A DNA stretch of 64,000 nt from CAYYWP01 sp050176585 (GCA_050176585.1 JBFXHX010000001.1:62001-126000), one strand, 5' to 3'; shown: positions 46,983-57,661, numbered from the stretch's first letter. Program-made: numbers and translations. The notes: generated by a model from the letters alone, not told the origin.

Positions 46983-48215
46983 GGCGGGCGCCGGGTCAGC
47001 GGCGAATGGGCCGCGTATCTCGAAGGTCATTCCCATATTCGACTGCCACTCGGGGCCTCGCTGGGAGCTGAAGTACAGCCGTTGGCCACTGGGATCGAAA
47101 GCCGGGCCAGCGATCTCGGAGGTGCGGTGGCCCACCACCTGCAGCAACGGATACACGTCGCCGCGCGGGGTGATGGCCACCAGCTGCATGTCGCCGCCGT
47201 CCTCCGCCACCAGTAGATCGCCATTCGGCGAAACCGTGATGTTGTCGACGCCGGTCAGCACGGGCTCGGCGAACGCGTCGTCGTCGTAATACACGGAGAG
47301 CGTGTCGCGGCGCGCGTCGTACGCCCAGACGCGGTTGTCGATTTTCGTGGTGAAGTACGCCACGTCTCCACGGAACACGATGCCTTCGGCGCCGCTGAAG
47401 GGAGAGGCCTGCGGCACTTGCGCGGCCGTCGGCACCCGCGCTGCGCTCGGATCCGGCACCGCGTGCCAGACGACGGGTGCGGTCCCGTGGCCGCGGACCT
47501 CCGCCGCTTCCAACAGGCCTTCGGTCAGATCGAAGCACCCGTCCTCCAGCACGCGGGCCGGCGTGAAGCGGTAGAAGCGACCGTGCGGGGTGTCTTCGGT
47601 CAGGTACACATGCCGGCCCACCGGGTCGACCGCCGCTGCCTCGTGTTGGAACGTGCCGAGCGCCGGGCGGACCACGGCCGGCGCGCGACCAAAGGGATCG
47701 CATTCCCACACCCGTCCAGCCGGGTACTCCTCGCACGAGAGCCAGGTGCCCCAGGGCGTCGCGCCACCAGCGCAGTTCAGCGTCGTACCGTCGAGAATGG
47801 AGTAGGCATCGACGACCGCGCCGCCGCGGTCGAAGCGCAGCGCGCCGACGCCGCCGGCCCCATCCGGGAGCTCGCTGTTGGATACGTAGATCCACCCGCC
47901 ATCGGGCGCTGCGAAAGTGGCGGCGCCGTCAGGCGAGTGGTGCCAGCGGTAGGTGGCGCTGGGCACCGGCAATTGGCCGCTCCGCGCCACCACCCGCGAT
48001 GTGTAACCGGGCGGCAGGCGGACGCCATTGGCATCGGGCGCGCCCAGGGGAGGCCCGGTCGTACCTGCGGCGGCGGCGGCCAGCATTGATCGACCGGTCG
48101 AGGAGAACCAACGCGCCCCCAAAGCGGCGCCCGCTCCGCCGACCAGCGCGCCGAGCAGCAGCGACCTTCGGGAGAGGTGTCCGCGGTTGGCCAACCGCTG
48201 AGGGCAGGTGCTCAT
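46968..48215 (-). CDS. Tat-exported PhoX-like (DUF839) protein
   Basis: The 415-residue protein has a twin-arginine signal, SRRSLLLGALVGGAGAALG (R16-R17), and is probably exported folded. The mature part is a beta-propeller-like DUF839/PhoX domain with WGTWLSCEEYPAGRVWECDPFG, FQHEAAAVDP, YLTEDTPHGRFYRF, GVDNITVSPNGDLLVAEDG and a terminal YFSSQRGPEWQ. PhoX enzymes are calcium/iron alkaline phosphatases. The conserved SCEE and ED residues are present, but this short form may be a lactonase-like or uncharacterised relative, so activity is uncertain. Confidence 0.82.
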   Translation of the reverse strand: MSTCPQRLANRGHLSRRSLLLGALVGGAGAALGARWFSSTGRSMLAAAAAGTTGPPLGAPDANGVRLPPGYTSRVVARSGQLPVPSATYRWHHSPDGAATFAAPDGGWIYVSNSELPDGAGGVGALRFDRGGAVVDAYSILDGTTLNCAGGATPWGTWLSCEEYPAGRVWECDPFGRAPAVVRPALGTFQHEAAAVDPVGRHVYLTEDTPHGRFYRFTPARVLEDGCFDLTEGLLEAAEVRGHGTAPVVWHAVPDPSAARVPTAAQVPQASPFSGAEGIVFRGDVAYFTTKIDNRVWAYDARRDTLSVYYDDDAFAEPVLTGVDNITVSPNGDLLVAEDGGDMQLVAITPRGDVYPLLQVVGHRTSEIAGPAFDPSGQRLYFSSQRGPEWQSNMGMTFEIRGPFAADPAPASVED

Positions 48216-48309
48216 GGGGAGGACCACAGCGTATCCGAACGCGTGATCACCCGCCACGCGCGCGGAGGGTCGTCCTTCAGACGTACGTCAGGCCGCGAGT
48301 CGAACCGAT

Positions 48310-48972
48310 CTACTGTTCCGGTGCGCGCTTGCGCACGATGGTCAGGCCATCCGCAACCGGAAGCATGACCGCCTCCACGCGCACATCGCCCGCGATGAAG
48401 TCATTCAGCTCTTGCAACGCGCGCGTCTCCTGTGCCGCGGGCTGGGCGTCCAGCACGGCGCCGCCCCACAAGACATTGTCGATGATCAGCACACCGTTCG
48501 GCCGTATGTGGGGCAGGAGGGTCTCGTAGTACGCGCGGTACGAGAGCTTGTCGGCGTCGAGGAACGCGAGGTCGAAGCGGCGGTCCGCGGGCAGCGCCTG
48601 GAGGGTTTCAATCGCGGGCGCCAGGCGCAGCTCGATGCGGTCGGCGACGCCCGCTTTCTCCCAATAACGGCGGGCGATCGCAGTCCATTCGGAATTGATG
48701 TCACAGCAGAGCAGATGGCCGTCGTGGCCCAGTCCGCGCGCGATGCAGAGAGCGCTGTAGCCAGTGAACGTGCCGATCTCGATCGCCGATTTGGCGTTCG
48801 TGGCGCGGGCGAGAATGGACATGAACGTCCCCTGTTCCGGGGAGATCTGCATCATTGAGATCGTGCCGAGCTTCGCGGTCTCCGCTTCCAGCTCCGCGAG
48901 CAAGGGATCGGCGTTGTGGCCGTGCGCGACGAGGTACTCGTACAGCGGCTCACTCAGTGGGATGAACTTCAT
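48310..48972 (-). CDS. SAM-dependent O-methyltransferase, caffeoyl-CoA type family
   Basis: The 220-residue protein has the class I methyltransferase fold of the O-methyltransferase 3 family: QISPEQGTFMSILAR, the SAM site IEIGTFTGYSALCIARGL, LCCDINSEWTAIARRYWEKAG, and FLDADKLSYRAYYETLLPHIRPNGVLIIDNVLWGG, the last part holding the metal-binding Asp/Asn residues. Relatives methylate catechol-like hydroxyls with Mg2+. GGGAGG precedes the ATG. It lies downstream of atpC, with a 114-base gap, so cotranscription is possible. Confidence 0.9.
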   Translation of the reverse strand: MKFIPLSEPLYEYLVAHGHNADPLLAELEAETAKLGTISMMQISPEQGTFMSILARATNAKSAIEIGTFTGYSALCIARGLGHDGHLLCCDINSEWTAIARRYWEKAGVADRIELRLAPAIETLQALPADRRFDLAFLDADKLSYRAYYETLLPHIRPNGVLIIDNVLWGGAVLDAQPAAQETRALQELNDFIAGDVRVEAVMLPVADGLTIVRKRAPEQ

Positions 48973-49086
48973 ATCGCCTCCCACCACGTGGCGTACCATG
49001 CCGCTGGGGCGGTCGCTACGGACGGGGCGCGACCGGCTGAGCGGGCTCAGCGGCGAGGCCGCGATGGGGCGTCAGCGACGCGGCGG

Positions 49087-49503
49087 TTACGCGGCCAGTG
49101 CGCGGGCCACGGTGAGGCGCGCGAGCGCCCAGCGCCGCCGAGCATCGACGGCGGGGTAGGCGGGATCGATGGGCGCGAGCTCGGCGAGCTCTTGTTCGGC
49201 GGCGCGCAGCTCGGCGCGCGCGGCCGCCGCATCGACCTCTTCCGGTGCCTCGGCGGCCTCGGTGAGCACCGTCATGACGTTGTTCGCGACCTCGGCAAAG
49301 CCGTCGCGGACCGCCAGCGTGTGCGCGATGCCGCGGGTGTCCTTGAACGTCAGCGGCCCGCTTTCCAGCGAGGTGAGCAGGTTCGCGTGGTCGGGCAGCA
49401 CGCCGAACTCGCCCAATGTGCCGCGCGCCGTGACTTCGGTGACGGGTTGGTCGACGACCGCGCGCCGCGGCGTGACCACGCGCAACTGGAATTGGGTCGC
49501 CAT
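49087..49503 (-). CDS. atpC: ATP synthase F1 epsilon subunit
   Basis: The 138-residue protein has the N-terminal beta-sandwich (FQLRVVTPRRAVVDQPVTEVTARGTLGEFGVLPDHANLLTSL) and the C-terminal helical hairpin that inhibits ATP hydrolysis in many bacteria. The start overlaps the atpD stop by one base (TGATG). It ends the F1 operon. Confidence 0.95.
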   Translation of the reverse strand: MATQFQLRVVTPRRAVVDQPVTEVTARGTLGEFGVLPDHANLLTSLESGPLTFKDTRGIAHTLAVRDGFAEVANNVMTVLTEAAEAPEEVDAAAARAELRAAEQELAELAPIDPAYPAVDARRRWALARLTVARALAA

Positions 49504-50909
49504 CAGGCCGCGAGCTGCTTCGCGTTTTCGAGCACGTCCTCGATCGTCCCCTGCAGATAGAAGGCCTGCTCGGGGATGTCGTCATGCTTACCGTCGACGA
49601 TTTCCTTGAAGCCGCGGATCGTGTCGGGCAGCTTCACGTACTTTCCGGGACGGCCGGTAAACGCCTCGGCGACGTGGAACGGCTGGGACAGGAAGCGCTG
49701 GATCTTGCGCGCCCGGGCGACGCTCAGCTTGTCCTCTTCCGAGAGCTCGTCCATGCCGAGGATCGCGATGATGTCCTGCAGGTCTTTGTAGCGCTGCAGC
49801 ACTTCCTGCACCGCGCGGGCGACGGCGTAATGCTCCTGGCCGACGATGTTGGGGTCGAGGATGCGCGAGGTGGAGTCCAGCGGATCGACGGCCGGATAAA
49901 TGCCGAGCTCGGCGATCTGGCGCGACAGTACCGTGGTGGCATCGAGATGGGCGAAGGTGGTCGCCGGGGCCGGGTCGGTCAGGTCGTCGGCGGGGACATA
50001 GATCGCCTGTACCGAGGTGATCGAGCCCTTTTTCGTCGTCGTGATGCGCTCCTGGAGTTCGCCGAGGTCTGTCGACAGCGTGGGCTGATAGCCTACGGCC
50101 GACGGCATGCGGCCGAGAAGGGCAGAGACCTCGGAGTTCGCCTGGGTAAAGCGGAAGATGTTGTCGATAAAGAGCAGCACGTCCTTGCCCTCTTCATCGC
50201 GGAAGTACTCGGCCGCGGTGAGCGCGGTCAGCCCGACCCGGGCGCGCGCGCCCGGCGGCTCGTTCATCTGTCCGAAGATCAACGCGGTGCTGGCGATGAC
50301 GCCGGACTCGCGCATCTCGCGCCACAGGTCGTTGCCCTCGCGGGTGCGTTCGCCGACGCCGCCGAAGACCGAATATCCGCCGTGCTGCTTGGCGACGTTG
50401 TTGATCAACTCTTGGATCAGCACCGTCTTGCCGACACCGGCGCCGCCGAACAGCCCAATCTTGCCGCCGCGGGCGTAGGGTGCCAGCAGATCGACGACCT
50501 TGATGCCGGTCTCGAACGCTTCGACCTGCGTCGATTGCTCGGTGAAGGGCGGCGCCGCGCGGTGGATCGGGTAAAAGGCGTTGGCTTCGACCGGTCCCGC
50601 TTCATCGACCGGTTCGCCGACCACGTTCAGGATGCGGCCGAGGGTCTGCGGCCCGACCGGCACCTTGATGTTGTCGCCGGTGTCCTGCACCTCCATGCCG
50701 CGCACCAGGCCCTCGGTCGAGTCCATCGCGATCGTGCGGACGGTATTCTCGCCGAGGTGTTGCGCGACCTCGAGGAACAGGTTCCAGGGCAGGTCGCTGA
50801 TCGCCGGATTGGAGACCTTGAGCGCCTGGAAGATGGGTGGCAGGTGGCCTGGGGCGAATTCGACGTCGATGACCGGGCCGATGACCTGTGTGACCTTTCC
50901 GATATTCAT
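49503..50909 (-). CDS. atpD: ATP synthase F1 beta subunit
   Basis: The 468-residue catalytic subunit has the P-loop GGAGVGKTVLIQELI, the catalytic Glu in GERTREGNDL, the Walker B LLFIDNIFRF, and the DELSEEDK motif of the beta subunit. It is normal length. Three beta subunits alternate with three alpha subunits and make ATP from ADP and phosphate. Confidence 0.98.
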   Translation of the reverse strand: MNIGKVTQVIGPVIDVEFAPGHLPPIFQALKVSNPAISDLPWNLFLEVAQHLGENTVRTIAMDSTEGLVRGMEVQDTGDNIKVPVGPQTLGRILNVVGEPVDEAGPVEANAFYPIHRAAPPFTEQSTQVEAFETGIKVVDLLAPYARGGKIGLFGGAGVGKTVLIQELINNVAKQHGGYSVFGGVGERTREGNDLWREMRESGVIASTALIFGQMNEPPGARARVGLTALTAAEYFRDEEGKDVLLFIDNIFRFTQANSEVSALLGRMPSAVGYQPTLSTDLGELQERITTTKKGSITSVQAIYVPADDLTDPAPATTFAHLDATTVLSRQIAELGIYPAVDPLDSTSRILDPNIVGQEHYAVARAVQEVLQRYKDLQDIIAILGMDELSEEDKLSVARARKIQRFLSQPFHVAEAFTGRPGKYVKLPDTIRGFKEIVDGKHDDIPEQAFYLQGTIEDVLENAKQLAA

Positions 50910-50997
50910 GCGCGGGGACCTCGTTGCTGAACTTCAGTGCTGCGGCGCGGAGCTGCGGATCGCGGTGACCTCGGCACCTCGGCGGCCGGATGGTGTT

Positions 50998-51858
50998 TCA
51001 TCCCTTCAGGGCCTCGGCGCCGGAGACGATCTCCATCAGCTCGGTGGTGATCGCGGCCTGGCGGGCGCGGTTCATCGCCAGCGTCAGCCGGCCGATCATC
51101 TCGCGCGCGTTCGTGGTCGCGCTGTCCATGGCGGTCATGCGCGCGCCGTGCTCGCTGGCGATGGATTCGAGAAAGGCCCGATGGATGAGCGTGCTGATGT
51201 ACTGGCGCAGGAGGCGATCGAGTAGCGTCGCCTCGTCCGGCTCATAGATGTAGTCGAGGCCCTGACCCGGTTCCGCGACCGCCCGGGGCACGGGCAGGAG
51301 GCGTTCGATGGTCGGAACCTGGGAAAGGGCCGAACGGAACCGGCTGTAGAGCAGGTAGACCGCGTCGGTCTCCTCGGTGGCGTAATCGCGTGCGACGCGG
51401 GCGGCGAGGTCGAGCGCGAGCTCGAGCCCGGGGCCGGCCGGCATCTGCGTATGCGCGGCGATGATCCCGAACGGGCGGCGGCGGAAATACGTGTACCCCT
51501 TGTTGCCGACCACGATCAGGCGCACCTGGACGCCCGCGTGCTCGCGGATGAACTGCTCGGCTTTACGGATCAGGTTGCTGTTGTACCCGCCGGAGAGCCC
51601 GCGATCACCGGTGACCACGATGAGATCGATGCGGCGCTCCACGCCGCGTGCGCCGAGCAGCGGATGTGCATCGTCACTCGCGCGCGCCGCCACCGCGTAC
51701 AGCAGATCCGAGAGCTTCTCTGCGTACGGGCGCGCTTCTTGGGCGGCCTCCTGCGCGCGCCGCAGCTTAGCGGCGGCGACCATCTTCATCGCCTTGGTGA
51801 TCTGCTGGGTGCTGCGCACCGAGGTGATGCGTTTGCGGATGGTCTTGAGCGAAGCCAT
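50998..51858 (-). CDS. atpG: ATP synthase F1 gamma subunit
   Basis: The 286-residue central rotor subunit shows the conserved N-terminus (LKTIRKRITSVRSTQQITKAMKMVAAAKL), GDRGLSGGYNSNLIR, and the C-terminal LTLAMNRARQAAITTELMEIVSGAEAL. It couples F0 rotation to catalysis. It starts 28 bases after atpA and is separated from atpD by 88 bases with no other gene. Confidence 0.97.
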   Translation of the reverse strand: MASLKTIRKRITSVRSTQQITKAMKMVAAAKLRRAQEAAQEARPYAEKLSDLLYAVAARASDDAHPLLGARGVERRIDLIVVTGDRGLSGGYNSNLIRKAEQFIREHAGVQVRLIVVGNKGYTYFRRRPFGIIAAHTQMPAGPGLELALDLAARVARDYATEETDAVYLLYSRFRSALSQVPTIERLLPVPRAVAEPGQGLDYIYEPDEATLLDRLLRQYISTLIHRAFLESIASEHGARMTAMDSATTNAREMIGRLTLAMNRARQAAITTELMEIVSGAEALKG

Positions 51859-51886
51859 TGGATCTCTGCGTGCCGCGAACAGCGCC

Positions 51887-53395
<1,509 letters not shown>

Positions 53396-53433
53396 TCCCT
53401 GTCGTCCTTCCTTGCGTCGCGCGCGCCGCCGCC

Positions 53434-53985
53434 CTACGTGAGCGGGCGCCCTCCGGCGATGCGCTGGGCGAGCGCGTGCAGCTGGGTGCGCACGCTGCCG
53501 TCGTACACGGTGCCTTCGATATCAACTATGACGCCGCCGAGCAGCCCGGGGTCGACCCGCGGCTCGGCGACCACCGAGCGGCCGAGCTTGCGCTCCAGCG
53601 CGCCGATAATGGCCTGGCGCTGCGCATCGGTGAGCGGCGTGGCCGATTCGATGGTCGCGCGCACCCGCCGCAGGCGCGCGTCCAGGATGCGTTCGAACTC
53701 CGTCGCGATGCCGCCGAGGTAATCGAGGCGGCGGTGATCCGCGAGCAGGCCGATGAAGTTCCGCACGGTGCGGCTGAGCGCCAGCGTATCCCCGATGGTG
53801 CGCGCCATGGCCGCGCGCGCGTCCCGGCTGAGCAGCGGGTTGCCGAGCGCGGCGGCGACTTGGGGGTCGTCCGCGATGGCGCGGAGCAACTGGAGCTCGG
53901 CCGCCAGCTGGTCGAGCGTGCCCTGCTCCTCGGCGACCTCGAATATGGCTTTGGCATAGCGGCGCGCCACTGCCCGAACGATCAT
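53434..53985 (-). CDS. atpH: ATP synthase F1 delta subunit
   Basis: The 183-residue peripheral-stalk subunit has the helical N-terminal domain (VARRYAKAIFEVAEEQGTLDQLAAEL) and the C-terminal end GVIVDIEGTVYDGSVRTQLHAL, the family signature. It overlaps the atpF stop by four bases. It links alpha to the b/b' stalk. Confidence 0.95.
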   Translation of the reverse strand: MIVRAVARRYAKAIFEVAEEQGTLDQLAAELQLLRAIADDPQVAAALGNPLLSRDARAAMARTIGDTLALSRTVRNFIGLLADHRRLDYLGGIATEFERILDARLRRVRATIESATPLTDAQRQAIIGALERKLGRSVVAEPRVDPGLLGGVIVDIEGTVYDGSVRTQLHALAQRIAGGRPLT

Positions 53986-54545
53986 CGGTTCACCTCGGCG
54001 ACGAAGTCGTCCACGAACCGCGCCTGATCGGCGGTGGTGAACCGTTGCGCGGCCATGCGCTCGGCGATCGCGAGCGCCTGTGCCGCCACCGCGGCCCGCA
54101 ACTGCTCGCGCGCCTGGCGCAGCTCGTCCTCGGCCGTGCGTTCGGCATCGCGTTTGATGGTTTCGGCCGTCTGGCGCGCGGCGCTCAGGATGTTGTCCCG
54201 CTCGCGCGCGATGTCCTCGCGAGCTTGCCGGAGCATCTCTTCGAGCTCACCCGCGAGCTTGTCCATCCGCGCTTGCCACTCGGCGCGCAGGGCCTCGGCC
54301 TCGCGCCGGGCGCGCTCGGCTTTTGCGAGGGCGGTCTGCACGGCGTCGCGGCGGCCGGCCACCCAGCGGCTGATGGGCGGCCAGAGATAGCGGTAGAGCA
54401 CGAACGCGAAGATCGTGAAGTTGATGACCGACAGCACCACCTTGCCCCACGGAATACCGGGGTGGGGATGGTGCTCCTCGAGCTCTTCGGCCACAATGGC
54501 GAGCGGCCAGAGCCACGCGAGGACTACCGCCAGGATGCGCATCAC
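53982..54545 (-). CDS. atpF: ATP synthase F0 subunit b
   Basis: The 187-residue subunit begins with a signal-like hydrophobic stretch (ILAVVLAWLWPLAIVAEE). A His/Pro-rich segment, a membrane helix (VVLSVINFTIFAFVLYRYLW) and a long charged coiled coil follow. The double N-terminal hydrophobic layout is usual for deltaproteobacterial b subunits. GTG at 54545 has GGGAGGG eight bases upstream; the next codon is ATG. It overlaps the atpF' stop. It forms a heterodimeric stalk with b'. Confidence 0.93.
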   Translation of the reverse strand: MMRILAVVLAWLWPLAIVAEELEEHHPHPGIPWGKVVLSVINFTIFAFVLYRYLWPPISRWVAGRRDAVQTALAKAERARREAEALRAEWQARMDKLAGELEEMLRQAREDIARERDNILSAARQTAETIKRDAERTAEDELRQAREQLRAAVAAQALAIAERMAAQRFTTADQARFVDDFVAEVNR

Positions 54546-54973
54546 CGTCGGGGCCCTCCCGCAACGCGCGCCAACATCTCGGCCGCTATCGTCTCGGCTT
54601 CGGCCGCCAGAGTGCGCCGCGCTTCTGCTACCTGCTTGCCCACCTGCTCGCGCAGATGCGCCAGCTCGCGCGTGATCGCCATGCGCGTGGCGGCGATCTC
54701 GCCGTTCGCCGCTTCGATGGCCGCGTGACGCGCGAGCTCGGCTTCCCGCGCCATCCGCAGCCGTTGCTCGTGCAGGCGTTCCTCATAGCGAGCTCGATCG
54801 GCACCGACCGCTTCGGCGAGCTCGGTCGCCGCCACCTCGGCTTGGACGGTACGCCGTTCGCGCTCCGCTAACACCTGGTTCATGGGCCCGACCACCAGGT
54901 ACTGGAACACCTGCCAAAAGATAATGAACAGCGCGAGCTGTACGAAGATTGTCTGATCCGGAAATAATTGCAT
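54542..54973 (-). CDS. atpF': ATP synthase F0 subunit b'
   Basis: The 143-residue protein has an N-terminal membrane helix (TIFVQLALFIIFWQVFQYLVVGPM) and a long coiled coil (LAERERRTVQAEVAATELAEAV). It lacks the signal-like extension of the second b. Paired b and b' genes are typical of deltaproteobacteria, alphaproteobacteria and cyanobacteria. A GTG six codons upstream is an alternative start. It is first in the order F'-F-H-A-G-D-C. Confidence 0.9.
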   Translation of the reverse strand: MQLFPDQTIFVQLALFIIFWQVFQYLVVGPMNQVLAERERRTVQAEVAATELAEAVGADRARYEERLHEQRLRMAREAELARHAAIEAANGEIAATRMAITRELAHLREQVGKQVAEARRTLAAEAETIAAEMLARVAGGPRR

Positions 54974-54995
54974 GGATTTGTTTGCTATCACGCTG

Positions 54996-55020
54996 GCTGG
55001 TGGAGCGTAGCTCTACCAGC
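54996..55020. terminator. 11-bp hairpin between bactofilin and atpF'
   Basis: GCTGGTGGAGC and GCTCTACCAGC flank a GTA loop; ten Watson-Crick pairs and one G-T pair form. It ends 23 bases upstream of the atpF' ATG on the minus strand and there is no T-run. It may separate bactofilin transcripts from the atp operon or act as an attenuator or 5' stabiliser. Confidence 0.5.
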
Positions 55021-55073
55021 GCGTGACGCGTCTGTCGCTTGCGGGTGTATGGGACGGACGGAGCGCGAGTGAA

Positions 55074-55574
55074 CTAGCCAACCGCCTCCGACGGTCGGCG
55101 AGCCACACCTCGTTCCTCGGCGGGAAAGAGGGCGACGCGCTTCTCACCCCGGTCCGCTCGACTCGCCGCTGCGCTGCCCATGGAGCAGTGCCCCTCGAAG
55201 ACGACTCCTTCGTGCATGACGAGACTCGGGGTCGAGATATTACCGGTCAGCGATGCCGGCGCCTGCAATTCCACCCGTTTCCGAGCATCGAGATCGCCGG
55301 CCACGCGGCCCTGCACGACAATCACGCTGGCGGAAATGTGCGCGGTCACCTCGGCACCCTCGCCGATGATGACGGTGTCTTGCGCGCTGATCTCCCCTTC
55401 CACGTACCCGTCGATGCGCACGCTGCCCTCGAATGTCAATTTACCTTCGACCCGGCTCCCCACCCCCAGGTGCGCTTGCACGTCGCGCGCGCTGGACCGG
55501 GACGCCGCTGACTGCGCAGCGTGCAGCGCGTCGTCAGACTTCTGCGTCTTGTCCTCTTTCACGAACAAGGCCAT
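55074..55574 (-). CDS. Bactofilin
   Basis: The 166-residue protein has the central right-handed beta-helix of bactofilins (GSRVEGKLTFEGSVRIDGYVEGEI, TVIIGEGAEVTAHISASVIVVQGRVAGDL) between disordered ends rich in Ser, Ala and charged residues. Bactofilins self-assemble into filaments without nucleotides. In Myxococcus a bactofilin scaffold (BacNOP) positions ParABS near the poles, and here too it follows parB directly. GGAGAAG precedes the ATG. Confidence 0.93.
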   Translation of the reverse strand: MALFVKEDKTQKSDDALHAAQSAASRSSARDVQAHLGVGSRVEGKLTFEGSVRIDGYVEGEISAQDTVIIGEGAEVTAHISASVIVVQGRVAGDLDARKRVELQAPASLTGNISTPSLVMHEGVVFEGHCSMGSAAASRADRGEKRVALFPAEERGVARRPSEAVG

Positions 55575-55644
55575 CGTCTTCTCCTGTTGTCGCGCGGGGT
55601 TGCTGCGTAGACCGCAGCGCTATAGCAGCCGTCGCTCGGCGATG

Positions 55645-56505
55645 TCAAAACGGGGTGCCGGATTCGCTGCGCGTCCCCAGGCGGACCAACAAGCCGTCCA
55701 ATTCGTCGAGCGAGAAGTATTCGATGATGATGCGTCCCGAGCCGTCCTTGCGGTGGCGCAGGTGCACGCGCGTCGCCAGCGTGCGGGCGAGCTCCGCTTC
55801 GAGCGCGCGCTGCTCGACATCGATGACGGGCTGGTTCCCGCGCTCGCGGACCAGCTTTTCGGTATCGCGAACCGACAAGCCGTTGTCCGTCACCTCCCGG
55901 GCGGCGGTGAGCTGGGCCGCGGCGTCGTCGAGCGCGAGGAGGCTGCGTGCGTGGCCCGCAGAGAGCTCTCCCGACTCCAGTTGCGCTTGCACCTGGCGCG
56001 GAAGCTGTAGGAGGCGAAGGCTGTTTGTAATAGCAGAACGGCTTTTCCCTACGCGGCGGGCAATATCCTCTTGGGTGAGCTCGAACTCATCGCCGAGGCG
56101 CTTGAAAGCGCGCGCTTCCTCGATCGGATTCAGATCTGCGCGCTGCAGATTCTCGATGAGCGCGAGTTCCAGCGCCTCCACGTCACCCGCGCTGCGGACC
56201 GACACGGGCACTTCGGTCAGTCCCGCCCGTTGGGCCGCTCGGAAACGTCGTTCGCCAGCGATCAGCTCATATCCAGCGCCGGCACGGCGCACCAAGAGCG
56301 GCTGTAGCAGGCCCTTTTCGCGGATCGAGGCGGCGAGCTCTTCGATCGCAGCTTCATCAAATATCTCGCGCGGCTGATATGGATTCGGCTTGATCGCCGA
56401 CATCGCGACTGTCCCTAATGGTACATCCTCACTCGGCACTGGCGGCGGAGTGCCTGGTATCAGTGCGCCGAGTCCCCGCCCCAGCCCACGCTTGCGCGTA
56501 TCCAT
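55645..56505 (-). CDS. parB: Chromosome partitioning protein ParB
   Basis: The 286-residue protein begins with the typical KRGLGRGLGALIPG, which binds ParA. The CTP-binding clamp follows (IKPNPYQPREIFD, GERRFRAAQRAG, IENLQRADLNPIEEARAFKRL), then the helix-turn-helix (LTQEDIARRVGKSRSAITNSLRLLQLP) and the C-terminal dimerisation domain. It loads at parS and spreads as a CTP-dependent clamp. It starts 14 bases after parA, in one operon. Candidate parS sites lie upstream of parA at 57440-57690. Confidence 0.97.
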   Translation of the reverse strand: MDTRKRGLGRGLGALIPGTPPPVPSEDVPLGTVAMSAIKPNPYQPREIFDEAAIEELAASIREKGLLQPLLVRRAGAGYELIAGERRFRAAQRAGLTEVPVSVRSAGDVEALELALIENLQRADLNPIEEARAFKRLGDEFELTQEDIARRVGKSRSAITNSLRLLQLPRQVQAQLESGELSAGHARSLLALDDAAAQLTAAREVTDNGLSVRDTEKLVRERGNQPVIDVEQRALEAELARTLATRVHLRHRKDGSGRIIIEYFSLDELDGLLVRLGTRSESGTPF

Positions 56506-56519
56506 CCTCCGCTCCTCCT

Positions 56520-57314
56520 TCAGGGTTTGGGCTCGGCGGTGGCCCTGGGACGCGCGACCCGCTCCACCAACTCGCGCGCGAGGTCGATGTACGCTTGAGC
56601 GCCCTTTGAGGACGGATCATAGCGCACGACGGGCATTCCGTGGCTCGGCGATTCGCTCAATCGCACATTCCTCGGGATGACGGTGCGGTACACCCGGTCG
56701 GCCATGTGATTGCGGACCTCGTCGGCCACCTGGTGCGACAGGCTATTGCGAGTGTCGAACATGGTCAGGAGCACGCCGTCGATCTCGAGGTTCGGGTTCA
56801 GGCTCCCGCGAATGAGGTCCACGGTCTCGAGCAAAGCGCTCAATCCCTCCAAGGCGTAATACTCGCACTGGAGCGGCACCAGAACGGAGTCCGCGGCAGT
56901 CAGGCCGTTCAGGGTCAGGAGCCCGAGCGACGGCGGGCAATCGATGATCACGAAGTCGTATTGATCGCGTATTGGCGCTAGCGCGTTGGCCAGTCGGAAC
57001 TCTCGCCCCTCGCTCGTCACCAGCTCGACTTCCGCTCCCACCAGATCGCGTTGAGCTGGGATCAGCAGCAGTCCAGCGATCTGGGTCTCCAGCGCCGCTT
57101 CGCCCGCCGGCCGTTCGCCGAGCAGCAGATCATAAGTCGTACCCAGCTCGCTCGATCCTTTCATCCCGATGCCGCTGGTGGCGCTGGCCTGCGGGTCGAG
57201 GTCAACGAGCAGAACGCGTTGCCCTTGCAAAGCCAGACTGGCGGCGAGATTCACCGCTGTCGTCGTTTTGCCGACGCCACCTTTCTGGTTGGCGACACAG
57301 AGGATTCTGCTCAC
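56520..57314 (-). CDS. parA: Chromosome partitioning ATPase ParA
   Basis: The 264-residue protein begins ILCVANQKGGVGKTTTAVNLA, the deviant Walker A with both lysines, followed by VLLVDLDPQASATSGIG and IIDCPPSLGLLTLNGL. It is the short Soj-type ParA without an N-terminal DNA-binding domain. The GTG at 57314 is chosen because family members begin a few residues before the Walker A motif; the upstream in-frame stretch from a TTG is not ParA-like. No strong ribosome site is seen. Confidence 0.96.
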   Translation of the reverse strand: MSRILCVANQKGGVGKTTTAVNLAASLALQGQRVLLVDLDPQASATSGIGMKGSSELGTTYDLLLGERPAGEAALETQIAGLLLIPAQRDLVGAEVELVTSEGREFRLANALAPIRDQYDFVIIDCPPSLGLLTLNGLTAADSVLVPLQCEYYALEGLSALLETVDLIRGSLNPNLEIDGVLLTMFDTRNSLSHQVADEVRNHMADRVYRTVIPRNVRLSESPSHGMPVVRYDPSSKGAQAYIDLARELVERVARPRATAEPKP

Positions 57315-57439
57315 GCCGCAGCTCGCGCACTGAAAAGCGCTGGTTGGGTAGCACAACCACGTACTCGGTTCCAAGCATTGATCTATTGACTCCGAATCCG
57401 CCGTGAGTGGTTCTCGGTACTCCGAATCGGCGTCGCGAA

Positions 57440-57468
57440 GGTTTCACGTCAAACATGACGGTGAAACA
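57440..57468. promoter_or_regulatory. parS-like composite site, copy 1
   Basis: GGTTTCACGTCAAACA (57440-57455) matches the parS consensus TGTTTCACGTGAAACA at 14 of 16 bases. After TGACG comes a perfect right half-site GTGAAACA (57461-57468). The whole unit is also an imperfect inverted repeat. It lies 126 bases upstream of the parA start. Confidence 0.75.
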
Positions 57469-57661
57469 GGCGCGCTCGAAGCGGCTCCTATGAGAAGCGG
57501 TGGTCACGGTGATGAACTTCACCGGCGTGCGACGTGGCGCCGGTCCGCGCCGCGCTTCGCGCCAGGCAGCCGATGCGTCGGAGACAGCGGAGCGCGTTGC
57601 ACGCGCCACGTTCGACGCGGCGTTGCGCGATGGGATCGTCATGCCATTCGCTGAGGTCCGG

